Shown piece after piece: positions 7,900 through 16,279 of a stretch of DNA of 57,304 bases. The notes under the pieces were generated by a model, which saw only the letters and a program-made list of their open reading frames with translations, was not told where the DNA came from and searched no databases. Origin of the DNA: Candidatus Rifleibacteriota bacterium. GTDB lineage: Bacteria; Muiribacteriota; Ozemobacteria; Ozemobacterales; Ozemobacteraceae. The first letter of the stretch is position 1; each line of letters begins with the position of its first letter. A program made the translations under genes and the position numbers. The stretch lies in contig CAJOND010000014.1 in the NCBI GenBank assembly GCA_905236675.1, positions 1 through 57,304 on the forward strand, given 5' to 3'.

Positions 7900-9003
7900 A
7901 TGAAAGCTGCTGTTCAGAACGGTATCTGTCAAATCAAATTAATAGTGAAAATGAAGGCAGAAATGCCAAAAAGCGATTGCCTTTACGTTTCAGGCAACCT
8001 ATTGGAACTAGGCGATTGGAACCCTGCAGGCAAAAAAATGCAGCAGTCGGTTGACGGTAGCTATTATATTGAATTTAACGCTCGCTTAAACAGTATTATT
8101 CAGTGCAAATTCACACGCGGAACATGGAAAACACAAGCCATTATTGATAAAGACGATGTTCCGCCCAACAATCTTGTAATCAAAGCCAACAAGAGTAAAG
8201 AAGTCAAAGTAGAAATACTTGAATTCTTAGACCAAAGACCTATTGTTTCTGACCCTGTTCAGGGCAAGCTTCTTTCATTTGACAACTTTGAATGTAAAGA
8301 CCTTGATTACAAACGTCCTATCACCGTATGGTTACCAGATAGCTATTCTGAAAAAACAGAGCCAAACGCGGTTATATATATGCACGATGGGCAGAATCTT
8401 TTTGAACCCTCTGCCTCTTTTGCTGGCAACGATTGGAAAGTAGATGAAACCTTGACAAAAATGCTCAAGGCAAAAGAGATAAAAGACTGCATAGTAGTTG
8501 CTATTCCTAATTCCCCAGACAGGATGAAGGAACTCAACCTCGAAAGTAAGCTAGGTAAAGCCTACGCTGAGTTTGTAATAAATGAAGTTATGCCCTTTGT
8601 CAACGGCAAATTTAATACTAGCAAAAAGCCTGAAGATAATATTGTAGCTGGTTCTTCCATGGGTGGCTTAATGTCATTCCAAATAGCAATAGAATACCCC
8701 GATATTTTTGGAAAAGCAGCCTGTTTTTCCCCAGCCTTTCCTCTGACATATAGTCAGATAATGGGAAAAGTTTCAAAAAGCAAGAGTTTACCGCTTCAAT
8801 CTATGATTTATCTTGATACAGGCGAATATGAAGACATGATAACTAAAAGTTATTATGAAATGATGGATTTATTGAAAGAAAAAGGCTATGTAGTTGGTAA
8901 GAATTTATTTGGCTATTTCGATAAAAAGGCCACTCACACAGAAAGTGCCTGGGCTAATCGGTTTCATATTCCTATGAAGTATTTTTTGAAAACTGAGAAC
9001 TGA
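7900..9003 (+). CDS. putative esterase with N-terminal starch-binding-like domain
   Basis: This 367-aa protein has no signal peptide. Residues about 8-100 resemble a CBM20/CBM48 beta-sandwich (LYVSGNLLELGDWNPA, then a FKFT-type strand CKFTRGTWK). Residues about 120-365 form an esterase-D-type alpha/beta-hydrolase (PF00756): VIYMHDGQNLF, VVAIPNS, nucleophile Ser in AGSSMGGLMS and a C-terminal His in ATHTESAW. Enterochelin-esterase-like and carbohydrate-ester hydrolases share this core. The carbohydrate-binding module suggests a glycan ester or glycogen-related substrate, which is inference. GGAG lies about 10 nt before the start. The gene is convergent with hflC, with a strong terminator between them. 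Confidence 0.85.
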   Translation: MKAAVQNGICQIKLIVKMKAEMPKSDCLYVSGNLLELGDWNPAGKKMQQSVDGSYYIEFNARLNSIIQCKFTRGTWKTQAIIDKDDVPPNNLVIKANKSKEVKVEILEFLDQRPIVSDPVQGKLLSFDNFECKDLDYKRPITVWLPDSYSEKTEPNAVIYMHDGQNLFEPSASFAGNDWKVDETLTKMLKAKEIKDCIVVAIPNSPDRMKELNLESKLGKAYAEFVINEVMPFVNGKFNTSKKPEDNIVAGSSMGGLMSFQIAIEYPDIFGKAACFSPAFPLTYSQIMGKVSKSKSLPLQSMIYLDTGEYEDMITKSYYEMMDLLKEKGYVVGKNLFGYFDKKATHTESAWANRFHIPMKYFLKTEN

Positions 9004-9040
9004 AGACTTTAGCTAGAGTAAACGATAGTCTGTGATATAA

Positions 9041-9081
9041 CCGTTATTGCGAGCATCTGAAAGAGGCGTGGCGTTGCTGAA
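9041..9081. repeat. dispersed repeat copy 1 (TTATTGCGAGC...GCGTGGC)
   Basis: CGTTATTGCGAGC is followed 11 nt later by GCGTGGCGTTGCTG. This is the most diverged of three copies in the window; the others are at 27747-27789 and 35963-36000. Similar short elements with mirrored ATTGCGAGC and GCGTGGCAAT ends occur in many bacterial genomes. Confidence 0.6.
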
Positions 9082-9145
9082 AGCAAAACGAAGTCCATCC
9101 AGTTTTTTAGAGAAAAGCAAGAAAGCAAGAGTTTACCATAAAAAA

Positions 9146-9172
9146 ACGCCTGATATAATCAGGCGTTTTTTT
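9146..9172. terminator. bidirectional Rho-independent terminator
   Basis: ACGCCTGAT (9146-9154) pairs perfectly with ATCAGGCGT (9158-9166) across a 3-nt loop. A run of A precedes the stem and a run of T follows it, so it works on both strands between the convergent esterase and hflC genes. Confidence 0.92.
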
Positions 9173-9180
9173 GTAGATTC

Positions 9181-10149
9181 TTACTGCTTAGCCTTTTTTA
9201 TATATTTATATAAATCTGAATCTGTAGAAATAACAAGTTTTGCATTTCTGCTCTCTGTGATTTTTTCTAAGCTTTCTAAAGATCTATAAAAAGCATAGAA
9301 TTCAGGATCTTTGCTGTAAGCTTCTGCATAGATACGAGCAGCATCAGCTTCAGCCTTACCTTTAATTTCATTTATTTTTAAGGTTGCTTCTGAATTTATC
9401 TGGCTTAATTCTTTGGCAATCTGACCTTTCTTTTCGGCTTGACTAGCTTCACCTTCTGAACGATAGATAGCCGCTTCTTTATTTCTTTCAGCTTTCATGC
9501 TTGCATAAATTTTCATTAATACATCATTTGTATATATTATTTTTTTAATCTGAAAATCTATGAGTTCAACACCATACTCAGCTATTTTGGGTCTTGATTT
9601 TTCTAGTATTTCATTAAGAATTTCTTCTCTTGATTTACGTGTTTCAAATTCTACTTGCTTAACTGTATCGTTTTTATTTTCTTGTGGATTTTCACTTTCA
9701 AAAGCAACAATATTTGTACCAGCCTTTACAGCATCACTTCTAACTATGTCTGACAAATAATTAGAAGAAATAGTCACTCTAACCGCAGAATCTATAACGT
9801 CATTCATACGGTTTTGGACACCAGATATGTCTCCAACAGTTTGTAAAAATCTTAATGGGTCAGCAATTCTCCATCTTGCGGTGCAATCCACAAAAATATT
9901 ACTTTTTTCTTTTGTAGGAATTTGAGTAGCTTCTCCATCCCACTTCATTATTCTAGTATCAAAGAAAATTGCATCTTCTATGAAAGGAGTCTTAAAGTTG
10001 AGTCCAGGTTCCCGAACTTCTCCACTCGGAGCACCAAATCTTGTAACAATAGCTTTCTGTCCTTCATTAACTATAAAATAGCTATTTCCAGCAACAACTA
10101 ACAAAACTAGAACTAAAAAACCTATAATAATTCCGATACAAGATTTCAT
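9181..10149 (-). CDS. hflC: HflC, SPFH/band-7 membrane protease regulator
   Basis: This 322-aa protein has an N-terminal signal anchor (IIIGFLVLVLLVVAGNSYF), then an SPFH/band-7 domain beginning NEGQKAIVTRFGAP. The HflC C-terminal coiled coil is rich in Ala and Glu (AEAYSKDPEFYAFYRSLES, ending in a YIKKAKQ tail). HflC pairs with HflK in an inner-membrane cage around the FtsH protease and modulates its proteolysis. It lies 3 nt downstream of hflK in an operon. Length is normal for the family. Confidence 0.93.
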   Translation of the reverse strand: MKSCIGIIIGFLVLVLLVVAGNSYFIVNEGQKAIVTRFGAPSGEVREPGLNFKTPFIEDAIFFDTRIMKWDGEATQIPTKEKSNIFVDCTARWRIADPLRFLQTVGDISGVQNRMNDVIDSAVRVTISSNYLSDIVRSDAVKAGTNIVAFESENPQENKNDTVKQVEFETRKSREEILNEILEKSRPKIAEYGVELIDFQIKKIIYTNDVLMKIYASMKAERNKEAAIYRSEGEASQAEKKGQIAKELSQINSEATLKINEIKGKAEADAARIYAEAYSKDPEFYAFYRSLESLEKITESRNAKLVISTDSDLYKYIKKAKQ

Positions 10150-10152
10150 TAG

Positions 10153-11163
10153 TTATTTACCTCCTTCAAAATTTTGTAGAGGCAATAATGGGGTTATTCC
10201 ATTTTTAGAAGATTCGCTATCTACAATTATAATATCTTTCATTCTAGGATAAATTTTTTCCATTGTTTCTAAATATAGTCTAGTTCTAGTTAATTCAGGA
10301 TACTTTTTATATTCGTCTAAGAGAGCCAAAAATCTGTTCGCTTCACCCTGAGCCTCTTTAACACGTTTGTTAGCTTCACCTTCTGCAGATATAATCAAAC
10401 TAGCTGCCTTACCCCTTTCTAAAGGAACTTTATTATTATAGTCTTGCTCAGCTAATTCAATCATAGTTTTCTTTTCTTGTTTAGCCTTATTAACTTCATC
10501 GTATGCTTGCTGAACTTCATTAGGCGGTCTTACATTCTGGAAGAGGTAGTCAGAGATTTCAACACCTATATCATAATTGTTAATGCTGTTTTGTAATTCT
10601 TTTTTTATAAGTTCCTGCAAATAATTTCTTTTTGAAATTAAAACTTCTGAATAGTTTTCGTTTCCAATAATTTTTCTAGTAATAGATTCTGATAAATCTC
10701 TAATTGTTGCAACTGGATCTTTTATTTTAAATAAAAATTTTATAGGATCCACAACTTTGTATTGGACTGTCCATTCTATTTCACAGACACTTAAATCACC
10801 AGTAAGAATCAAAGATTCTTCTCGCCTATCTTTATTATCGTAAGTTGTCCTGTTTCCTCTTGAAGAAAGAGTTTTAAAGCCAAATTCCTCTTTAAAAACA
10901 CGTCCAGTTTTTACTTTAATAATCTTATCTATGCCAAATGGAAACTTAAAATGCAATCCTGAAGATTCTACAGAGCTAACTTTGCCCAATCTTAAAACAA
11001 CTGCTTTTTCTTCTGGTTCAACTGTAAAATAAGAAGAAGATACACCTATTAAAGCAAATATAACTACCAACACTATTGCTACCATTATGACAAATGGCTT
11101 AGCAGTAGAAAGTTGAAAGTTTGATGAACTCTCTATTTTTTTATCATAATCTAACTTTATCAT
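10153..11163 (-). CDS. hflK: HflK, SPFH/band-7 partner of HflC
   Basis: This 336-aa protein has a single N-terminal membrane helix (about 26-48), an SPFH domain starting VEPEEKAVVLRLGK, and the HflK-type signature VRPPNEVQQAYDEVNKAKQEK followed by AEGEANKRVKEAQGEANRF. It forms the alternating HflK/HflC ring that encloses FtsH. GGAG lies 6 nt before the ATG. A near-consensus promoter sits 38 nt upstream, so hflK-hflC form a two-gene operon. Confidence 0.93.
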   Translation of the reverse strand: MIKLDYDKKIESSSNFQLSTAKPFVIMVAIVLVVIFALIGVSSSYFTVEPEEKAVVLRLGKVSSVESSGLHFKFPFGIDKIIKVKTGRVFKEEFGFKTLSSRGNRTTYDNKDRREESLILTGDLSVCEIEWTVQYKVVDPIKFLFKIKDPVATIRDLSESITRKIIGNENYSEVLISKRNYLQELIKKELQNSINNYDIGVEISDYLFQNVRPPNEVQQAYDEVNKAKQEKKTMIELAEQDYNNKVPLERGKAASLIISAEGEANKRVKEAQGEANRFLALLDEYKKYPELTRTRLYLETMEKIYPRMKDIIIVDSESSKNGITPLLPLQNFEGGK

Positions 11164-11200
11164 AAATACTCCAAAATATAACCTAAAATGGTATGTTTGA

Positions 11201-11229
11201 ATTATAACAATAGGGTAAGATTTTGTAAA
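11201..11229 (-). promoter_or_regulatory. housekeeping promoter of hflKC
   Basis: On the minus strand, TTTACA (11229-11224), a 17-nt spacer and TATAAT (11206-11201) with an upstream TG form a near-perfect sigma-70-type promoter about 40 bp before hflK. Confidence 0.8.
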
Positions 11230-11387
11230 CTTTATTGATAGAATTTAGAGAAAGTGAAAGATCTGAAGAGCAAAAAAACTTGAAAGAAAAAGTCCTTAGT
11301 TTTATTCTCAATATACATTTTTTTATAAACTTTAGAATATTATCTCAAAAAGCTAGATTACTACGTTGCTATCGTTCAGTTTTCAGT

Positions 11388-12311
11388 TTATCTTCGGTTT
11401 GCTTGAGTTTCTTCGATTAAATTAGTTAAAGATTGTGGAATATAGCTTCTGGGAGCGCCACCTGGAGGTGGGAGCACTAATGGATTATTACTGATCTTCA
11501 TAATTTTACCAGCTTTTTCCGGGTCCATAAAAGAAAGAGTCTTTGCAGAATGGCTTGGTTGCAGACCGCCCATTATGTCGTAAATCAGCTGGTCGTCAGG
11601 AACTTCGTCAAAGACTCTAGCAAGCGACTTAGGTTCCATTTGTGCAGCTATTGCACAAACCTGATCTAAACGATTTTCCCTTTCCATAAATTTAATAAGA
11701 CTAGATTCAATATTTATAGCTTCAGAAGCCAAACGATTAGACAGGTCGTCAATCGCCTTTTTACGTTTTTCCAGATCAGCTAAGCCGTCTTCAAGTTTTT
11801 TACGTTCCAAAGCCAAATCTTCCTGTTTTCTACGAAGTTCTTCATTGTCTAGTCTGCTTTGCTCTTTTTGAGTTCTCACTAAAGCTCTGTAAGAATCTTC
11901 TAAAGCTTTGGCTCTTTCTTCTAAGTCCCTGTTACCATCAGCAATCAACTTATTATAACGCTTCTGCTCATTATAAATCATTTGCTGGTAACGTTCTTCT
12001 TCAGGAAGCTGGTGAAGTTTGACAAATTCGTAATAAGCTTCCAGGGGCCAGCCTTTACGCCAATTTTCAGGTATATGATTTCTAAACACCAGAATATCCA
12101 AAAAATCTAAGGAAAATAGTAAAAGAACCATAGTTATACCCAATGCACCTAAAAGAAAAATATAAAAAAGAGTACTCAAAAATTTAAATATAGCAGAAGG
12201 TTCTTTTGGCTCTTCCTTTTCGGCTGCTTCCTCTTTTTCAGGCTCTAATTCAGTATTTTCATACTGTTTGAGCATTTCTTCAGTTTCTTTTACACCTGGT
12301 TTATCTGGCAT
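11388..12311 (-). CDS. motE: MotE-like flagellar coiled-coil protein
   Basis: This 307-aa protein has an acidic N-terminus (about 1-40) and one transmembrane segment (TLFYIFLLGALGITMVLLLF, about 47-66). A long charged coiled coil (about 110-215) leads to a C-terminal MgtE-N/MotE-type module (AAQMEPKSLARVFDEVPDD, LSFMDPEKAGKIMK). MotE proteins assist MotA/MotB stator assembly in several phyla. It is the last gene of the flagellar operon here, 21 nt after the transglycosylase-like gene, with AAAAGG upstream of the start. There is a Pro/Gly-rich linker (LPPPGGAP) near the C-terminus. Confidence 0.75.
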   Translation of the reverse strand: MPDKPGVKETEEMLKQYENTELEPEKEEAAEKEEPKEPSAIFKFLSTLFYIFLLGALGITMVLLLFSLDFLDILVFRNHIPENWRKGWPLEAYYEFVKLHQLPEEERYQQMIYNEQKRYNKLIADGNRDLEERAKALEDSYRALVRTQKEQSRLDNEELRRKQEDLALERKKLEDGLADLEKRKKAIDDLSNRLASEAINIESSLIKFMERENRLDQVCAIAAQMEPKSLARVFDEVPDDQLIYDIMGGLQPSHSAKTLSFMDPEKAGKIMKISNNPLVLPPPGGAPRSYIPQSLTNLIEETQANRR

Positions 12312-12332
12312 CGTAAATTACCTTTTAATAAC

Positions 12333-12917
12333 TTATTTATTCAGACCATTAATTATCTGATTAACAAAATTCTGGGTTTCCAAATAGGGAGGAACGCCTC
12401 CAAATCTCTTAACCGTTAAAGGATCTGTATTGTAAGCAGCCAAAGCAAGTGGCAAATTTCCATTATTATTTTGAAGAAGTTGCGAAAGATGCTTTGTTCC
12501 TGCAGAAATATTCTGATTTGGATCAAAAGGGTTTGTAACCCCTAACTGGCTGAGCAAAGAAGGGTTGAGCTGCATTAAACCAAGCTCTCCATTTTTTCCA
12601 ACAGCATTAGGGTTATTAGCAGAAGCAACATTGATCAACTGCTGGATTAACTCTGGCTTAACATTATATTCCTTAGAATACTTCTCAACCAGTCCCTTAA
12701 CATCGTCATTTATGCTTTTGCTAAGTTCATAATCTTTGTTTTTAATAGAAGTTTCAGGAGAACATGCAGAAATATTATTGCCCGAAGTTGCTATTTCAAG
12801 TTGATTTGCAAAATTATTAACATTAATTCTCTTTTTATTATGCTTAGGAGCATAAATACTTAAGCTTTTATTCAAGGCATCAATTTTTTCAATCAGTCTG
12901 TTCATGTTTTCAAGCAT
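12333..12917 (-). CDS. lytic-transglycosylase-fold protein lacking the catalytic Glu
   Basis: The protein has 194 aa. Residues about 75-190 match the SLT domain of soluble lytic transglycosylases: NPNAVGKNGELGLMQLNP, FDPNQNISAGTKHL, LPLALAAYN. In the family the helix before NPxA carries the catalytic E-S pair; here the codons read Ala-Ser (INVASANNPNAV). The acid/base Glu is therefore absent, and hydrolysis of peptidoglycan is unlikely. No signal peptide is evident; flagellar export is one possibility. It overlaps fliJ by 8 nt and precedes motE, where other bacteria carry FlgJ- or FliK-like functions. A rod-cap, scaffold or peptidoglycan-binding role is inferred. Confidence 0.75.
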   Translation of the reverse strand: MLENMNRLIEKIDALNKSLSIYAPKHNKKRINVNNFANQLEIATSGNNISACSPETSIKNKDYELSKSINDDVKGLVEKYSKEYNVKPELIQQLINVASANNPNAVGKNGELGLMQLNPSLLSQLGVTNPFDPNQNISAGTKHLSQLLQNNNGNLPLALAAYNTDPLTVKRFGGVPPYLETQNFVNQIINGLNK

Positions 12918-13362
12918 TGTCTGGCTCCATTAATGTATTTTTTTTTCTACTACTAAATTCATCCAACAATTTTTGTTCTTTTTTAAGCATTTCTTTTTTA
13001 TATTTAGCTTCATCTACCTCACGCAATTTTTCAAAAGTCTTACGTTTCCGTTGTTTTTCTTGCAATTCCTCGAATATTTTCTGTCTTTGTTTCTGTTGAA
13101 GTTCCATTTCATCAGAATAGAAAATTTCAGACTTTTTCAAAGCATTTAAATAAGCAGGGTACATCTGAACTTTACTTAAATCACCTGCCATAAGATCTTG
13201 CTGCTGCTGAATTAAAGCTGACTCCTGGTCATCTTGATACTTTTTAATTTTTTCGGCAAGTTCAGCTATTTGACCGTCTTTTCTAGCTAAGCGGTCTTTA
13301 ACTTCGTTCTCTTCGTGAATAGCAATCTTTAATAGCTGATTCAATCTAAATACAAAAGCCAT
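12910..13362 (-). CDS. fliJ: FliJ flagellar export chaperone
   Basis: This 150-aa, almost wholly alpha-helical protein starts MAFVFRLNQLLKIA and is rich in Lys, Glu and Gln coiled-coil heptads. These features and its place directly after fliI identify FliJ, the stalk-like chaperone that couples the FliI ATPase to the FlhA export gate. Sequence conservation in FliJ is weak, so synteny carries part of the call. GGAGG from the fliI 3' end serves as ribosome site; the stop overlaps the next gene. Confidence 0.85.
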   Translation of the reverse strand: MAFVFRLNQLLKIAIHEENEVKDRLARKDGQIAELAEKIKKYQDDQESALIQQQQDLMAGDLSKVQMYPAYLNALKKSEIFYSDEMELQQKQRQKIFEELQEKQRKRKTFEKLREVDEAKYKKEMLKKEQKLLDEFSSRKKNTLMEPDNA

Positions 13363-13367
13363 AATGA

Positions 13368-14681
13368 TTACTTGCCTCCACCAGCGATTTTAGCGACTTC
13401 ATTAACTGATGTTTCATATGGAACAGCTTCTTTTATTCCCTGCCTGATGAAATTTTCAATCATAGGTTGTTTTTTTATTGCTTCATCAATTTTTGGGTCG
13501 GAACCTGCCTTATAAGCACCTAATCTAATTGCATCTATATTATTCATATAAGTAGAATAAATATTACGCAATTTCCCAGCATTTTCATAATGCTTTTTAT
13601 CTGTTATTTCAGGCATTAGACGTGAAATACTGCTAAGAATATCAATAGCAGGATAAATGTTCTGATGTGCTAAATCACGGCTTAAAACCAGGTGTCCATC
13701 TAGAATACCTCTTACGGCGTCTGCAACAGGTTCATCCATATCTCCGCCTTCAACAAGTACTGAATAAATACCTGTGATAGCGCCTTTTTGAGATGTCCCT
13801 GCCCTTTCTAATAATTTTGGCAACATAGAAAAAACAGAGGGAGTATAACCTCTAGTAGCAGCTGGCTCACCAGTTGCAAGACCAATTTCACGCTGTGCTA
13901 AAGCGAATCTTGTTACAGAATCCATCATAAGCATTACATTTTTGCCCTGATCTCTGAAATATTCAGCAATAGCAGTTGCAGTAAAAGCAGCTTTAATTCT
14001 AACGAGAGCCGGTTGGTCCGAAGTCGCTACTACGATTACAGAGCGTTTCATACCTTCTTCGCCCAAATCTTTTTCTAGAAATTCTCTGACTTCACGTCCT
14101 CTTTCTCCTATTAGCGCAAGAACGTTTACATCTGCCTTTGAAGTTCGGCTAATCATGCCCAAAAGAGTTGATTTTCCAACACCAGCACCTGCAAAAATAC
14201 CTAAGCGCTGACCATTACCAATTGTTAAAAGACCATCTAAAACTTTAACACCTGTTGGAAGCGGCTCTAAAATTCTTTTTCTTGTAAATGGATTCGGAGG
14301 TTCTCTATTTAGAGGAACACGCTTTAAATGCTCTGGTAGATTACCCTTTCCGTCCATCGGGTTGCCTAGACCATCTAATAATCTACCGAATAATTCATCT
14401 CCAGCAGGAACCGTTAAAGGAGTTCCTGTTGGAATTACTTCGCTTCCCTGTCTGATTCCCTCCGTATTAATAAGAGGCATTAAAAGTACCGAATCTTTTC
14501 TGAAACCAACGATTTCGCATGGCATAGGACCATTTGCAGTGACTATATTACAAATATCTCCAACAGGATTCTGTGGACCAGTCGCTTCAATTAAAAGCCC
14601 GATTACTTTTGTAACCCTGCCATTGATTTTTATTGTTTCAGTACTATTTATTACGGATTCGTAATCAGATAATGCAAACAT
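13368..14681 (-). CDS. fliI: FliI flagellar export ATPase
   Basis: This 437-aa protein is a standard type III export ATPase: Walker A GAGVGKST near residue 165, ALIGERGREVREF, Walker B VMLMMDSVTRFA, and GEPAATRGYTPSVFSMLPKLLERAG. It powers substrate unfolding and chaperone release at the flagellar export gate with FliH and FliJ. It starts 2 nt after the fliH stop. Length is normal, with no missing motifs. Confidence 0.96.
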   Translation of the reverse strand: MFALSDYESVINSTETIKINGRVTKVIGLLIEATGPQNPVGDICNIVTANGPMPCEIVGFRKDSVLLMPLINTEGIRQGSEVIPTGTPLTVPAGDELFGRLLDGLGNPMDGKGNLPEHLKRVPLNREPPNPFTRKRILEPLPTGVKVLDGLLTIGNGQRLGIFAGAGVGKSTLLGMISRTSKADVNVLALIGERGREVREFLEKDLGEEGMKRSVIVVATSDQPALVRIKAAFTATAIAEYFRDQGKNVMLMMDSVTRFALAQREIGLATGEPAATRGYTPSVFSMLPKLLERAGTSQKGAITGIYSVLVEGGDMDEPVADAVRGILDGHLVLSRDLAHQNIYPAIDILSSISRLMPEITDKKHYENAGKLRNIYSTYMNNIDAIRLGAYKAGSDPKIDEAIKKQPMIENFIRQGIKEAVPYETSVNEVAKIAGGGK

Positions 14682-14683
14682 CG

Positions 14684-15820
14684 TTATTGACCACTTGCCA
14701 TTGATTTTTCAAATTTTTCAAGAAGAGCCTTTTCCAAAGCCCTAGCTTGGGTTTCTAATGTAGCATCAATAGTGCTTACGCCAGTTTCTATTTTTACTCC
14801 TCCAGGAGAAAGACTAGGATCTTCAATTATCTGTAATTCTGTAACACCAGAAAGTCTTGAAAGAATCTTTTCTTTATGAGCTTCGCACATTGCCTTATCA
14901 CGCAAGTTAATTTTCATAATTATTTTATCAACATCGCTAATTCCATAAATAGCCTGCTGAATGTTTTCCAGAATAATATTCTGCTGGACTAACGGCTCAA
15001 CTTTTATTACTGCTCTGGCAAAAGAAATAACCAATCTAAGTATTTCTTCTTGGGAAGCATTTATTATACCCATTCTGCTGGTTTGAAGTTCTTTAACTAT
15101 CATTTCTGATTCATTCATCAGATTTTTCCAGTCAATTTCTATTTCTTTCAAACCTTCTGCTTCACCTTGAGAAATACCTTTTTCTTCTCCTGACTCAAAA
15201 CCTTCTTTATATGCCTTTTCTCGAACTGACTCCAATTCAAGTTTGGCATTTTTCTTCATAGCTTCAACTTCATTTTTGGCAGCAGATTTAATTGATTCAG
15301 CAGCTTCTTTAGCCATTTTTAAAGTAGCATTACATTCTGCTTCAACATCCTGGCGTTTTTTTATGTTAGCCTGAGTCATTGCCTGTTCTTTAGCCAGAAG
15401 TTCTCTTTCCTGTTCCTGCAAGCGACTTTCCCATTCTTTAAGTTCATCTTCCAAAGCTTCAAGTTCAAGTTCTTTAATTCTTAATTTTTCTAAAACTGCA
15501 GCATGTCTTGACTTTTTTGCAGCCTGAGATAAGAAAGAATCTTTATTAGCAGAATTGCTTGCAGATAAATGATTATTATCTTCAGCAACATTTTCCTCAG
15601 AAGGCTGATTCTGATTTTCAGAAGGCTTTTTGGTTACAATCTTTTCACCATTTCCAGCCAATTGTTCTGGAGATAAAATTTTAAATGCCTCTGAAGCAAA
15701 AGCATCTTCATTAGGATCTAAATTAGGTTCTTTGGGTTTTTCCTTTTTCTGCCCATGGTCTATTCTGAATGGAACTTCTGTTTTTTTAACCTGATTAGCT
15801 TTTAGAACTCTAAATACCAT
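14684..15820 (-). CDS. fliH: FliH, regulator of the flagellar export ATPase
   Basis: The 378-aa protein is long for FliH. About 110 N-terminal residues are low-complexity (Asn, Glu, Ser, Pro) and start with MVFRVLKANQVKKTEVPF, a pattern seen in FliH of several phyla. A Glu/Ala/Lys coiled coil (about 110-215) follows, with a GESGEEKGISQGEAEG-like Gly-rich helix. The C-terminal FliH/HrpE domain has ISFARAVIKVEPLV, INLRDKAM and SPGGVKIETGVSTIDATLETQ. It binds FliI and docks it at the C ring. It sits between the short FliG-like gene and fliI. Confidence 0.92.
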   Translation of the reverse strand: MVFRVLKANQVKKTEVPFRIDHGQKKEKPKEPNLDPNEDAFASEAFKILSPEQLAGNGEKIVTKKPSENQNQPSEENVAEDNNHLSASNSANKDSFLSQAAKKSRHAAVLEKLRIKELELEALEDELKEWESRLQEQERELLAKEQAMTQANIKKRQDVEAECNATLKMAKEAAESIKSAAKNEVEAMKKNAKLELESVREKAYKEGFESGEEKGISQGEAEGLKEIEIDWKNLMNESEMIVKELQTSRMGIINASQEEILRLVISFARAVIKVEPLVQQNIILENIQQAIYGISDVDKIIMKINLRDKAMCEAHKEKILSRLSGVTELQIIEDPSLSPGGVKIETGVSTIDATLETQARALEKALLEKFEKSMASGQ

Positions 15821-15829
15821 AAAAACACC

Positions 15830-16279
15830 TTAGTAAATCTTGCTAGAGTCTGGTTTTTCTATATAAAGACGATTTTCTTTAATCAAACCTTTGACTTCCT
15901 TAAGAATACGTTCTCGTGCAAGACTGATTTCGCTATTACTAACATTCTTCATAATAGAAGCTTCTGTTTTCAAATCATTGAACATATTTTTGGACATTGC
16001 TGAAGCTATATTTTTAACAACAGCTTCTGGAGCACCCATCAAAGCAACTGCCAAATCTTTGATTGAAACATATTTTAAAAGCATCTGAAGTCCTGAAACA
16101 TTAGCATAAGCAATGTCATCAAACAAAACCAGCTGGTTACGCAATTCCTTAATTAGGTCAGGACGTTTTTCCCTTTCTAAGATAGGAGTCAGCCCAGTTA
16201 CAATATCTGTTTGAGTTTTTACATCACAAAACTGAAGAATATCTGCAAGTATATCAATACCTCTTGTTCGCTTAGCCAA
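15830..16279 (-). CDS. short FliG-like paralog (C-terminal fold only)
   Basis: This 149-aa protein overlaps the fliG stop by 8 nt. Its middle and end align by eye with the FliG C-terminal domain: LVLFDDIAYANVSGLQMLLKYV matches the FEDVVLIDDRGLQRLFKEI region, LAVALMGAPEAVVKNIASAMS matches LSLALKGVTDEVKEKFFKNMS, and RERILKEVKGLIKENRLYI matches the last helix. The DDR and several Lys/Arg/Glu residues that face MotA in true FliG are replaced by neutral residues, and the EHPQ-bearing middle domain is missing. It starts with a different helical N-terminus (RGIDILADILQFCD). A structural or regulatory C-ring part is inferred. It is not a truncation of fliG itself, which is intact next door. Confidence 0.75.
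   Translation of the reverse strand: MAKRTRGIDILADILQFCDVKTQTDIVTGLTPILEREKRPDLIKELRNQLVLFDDIAYANVSGLQMLLKYVSIKDLAVALMGAPEAVVKNIASAMSKNMFNDLKTEASIMKNVSNSEISLARERILKEVKGLIKENRLYIEKPDSSKIY

Noticed and set aside
9047..9289. Plus-strand frame after the esterase gene
   Set aside because: It runs through a dispersed repeat and a strong bidirectional terminator, then antisense to hflC; no protein features.
11235..11420. Plus-strand frame between hflK and motE
   Set aside because: There is no ribosome site, the composition is low-complexity, and it runs antisense into motE.
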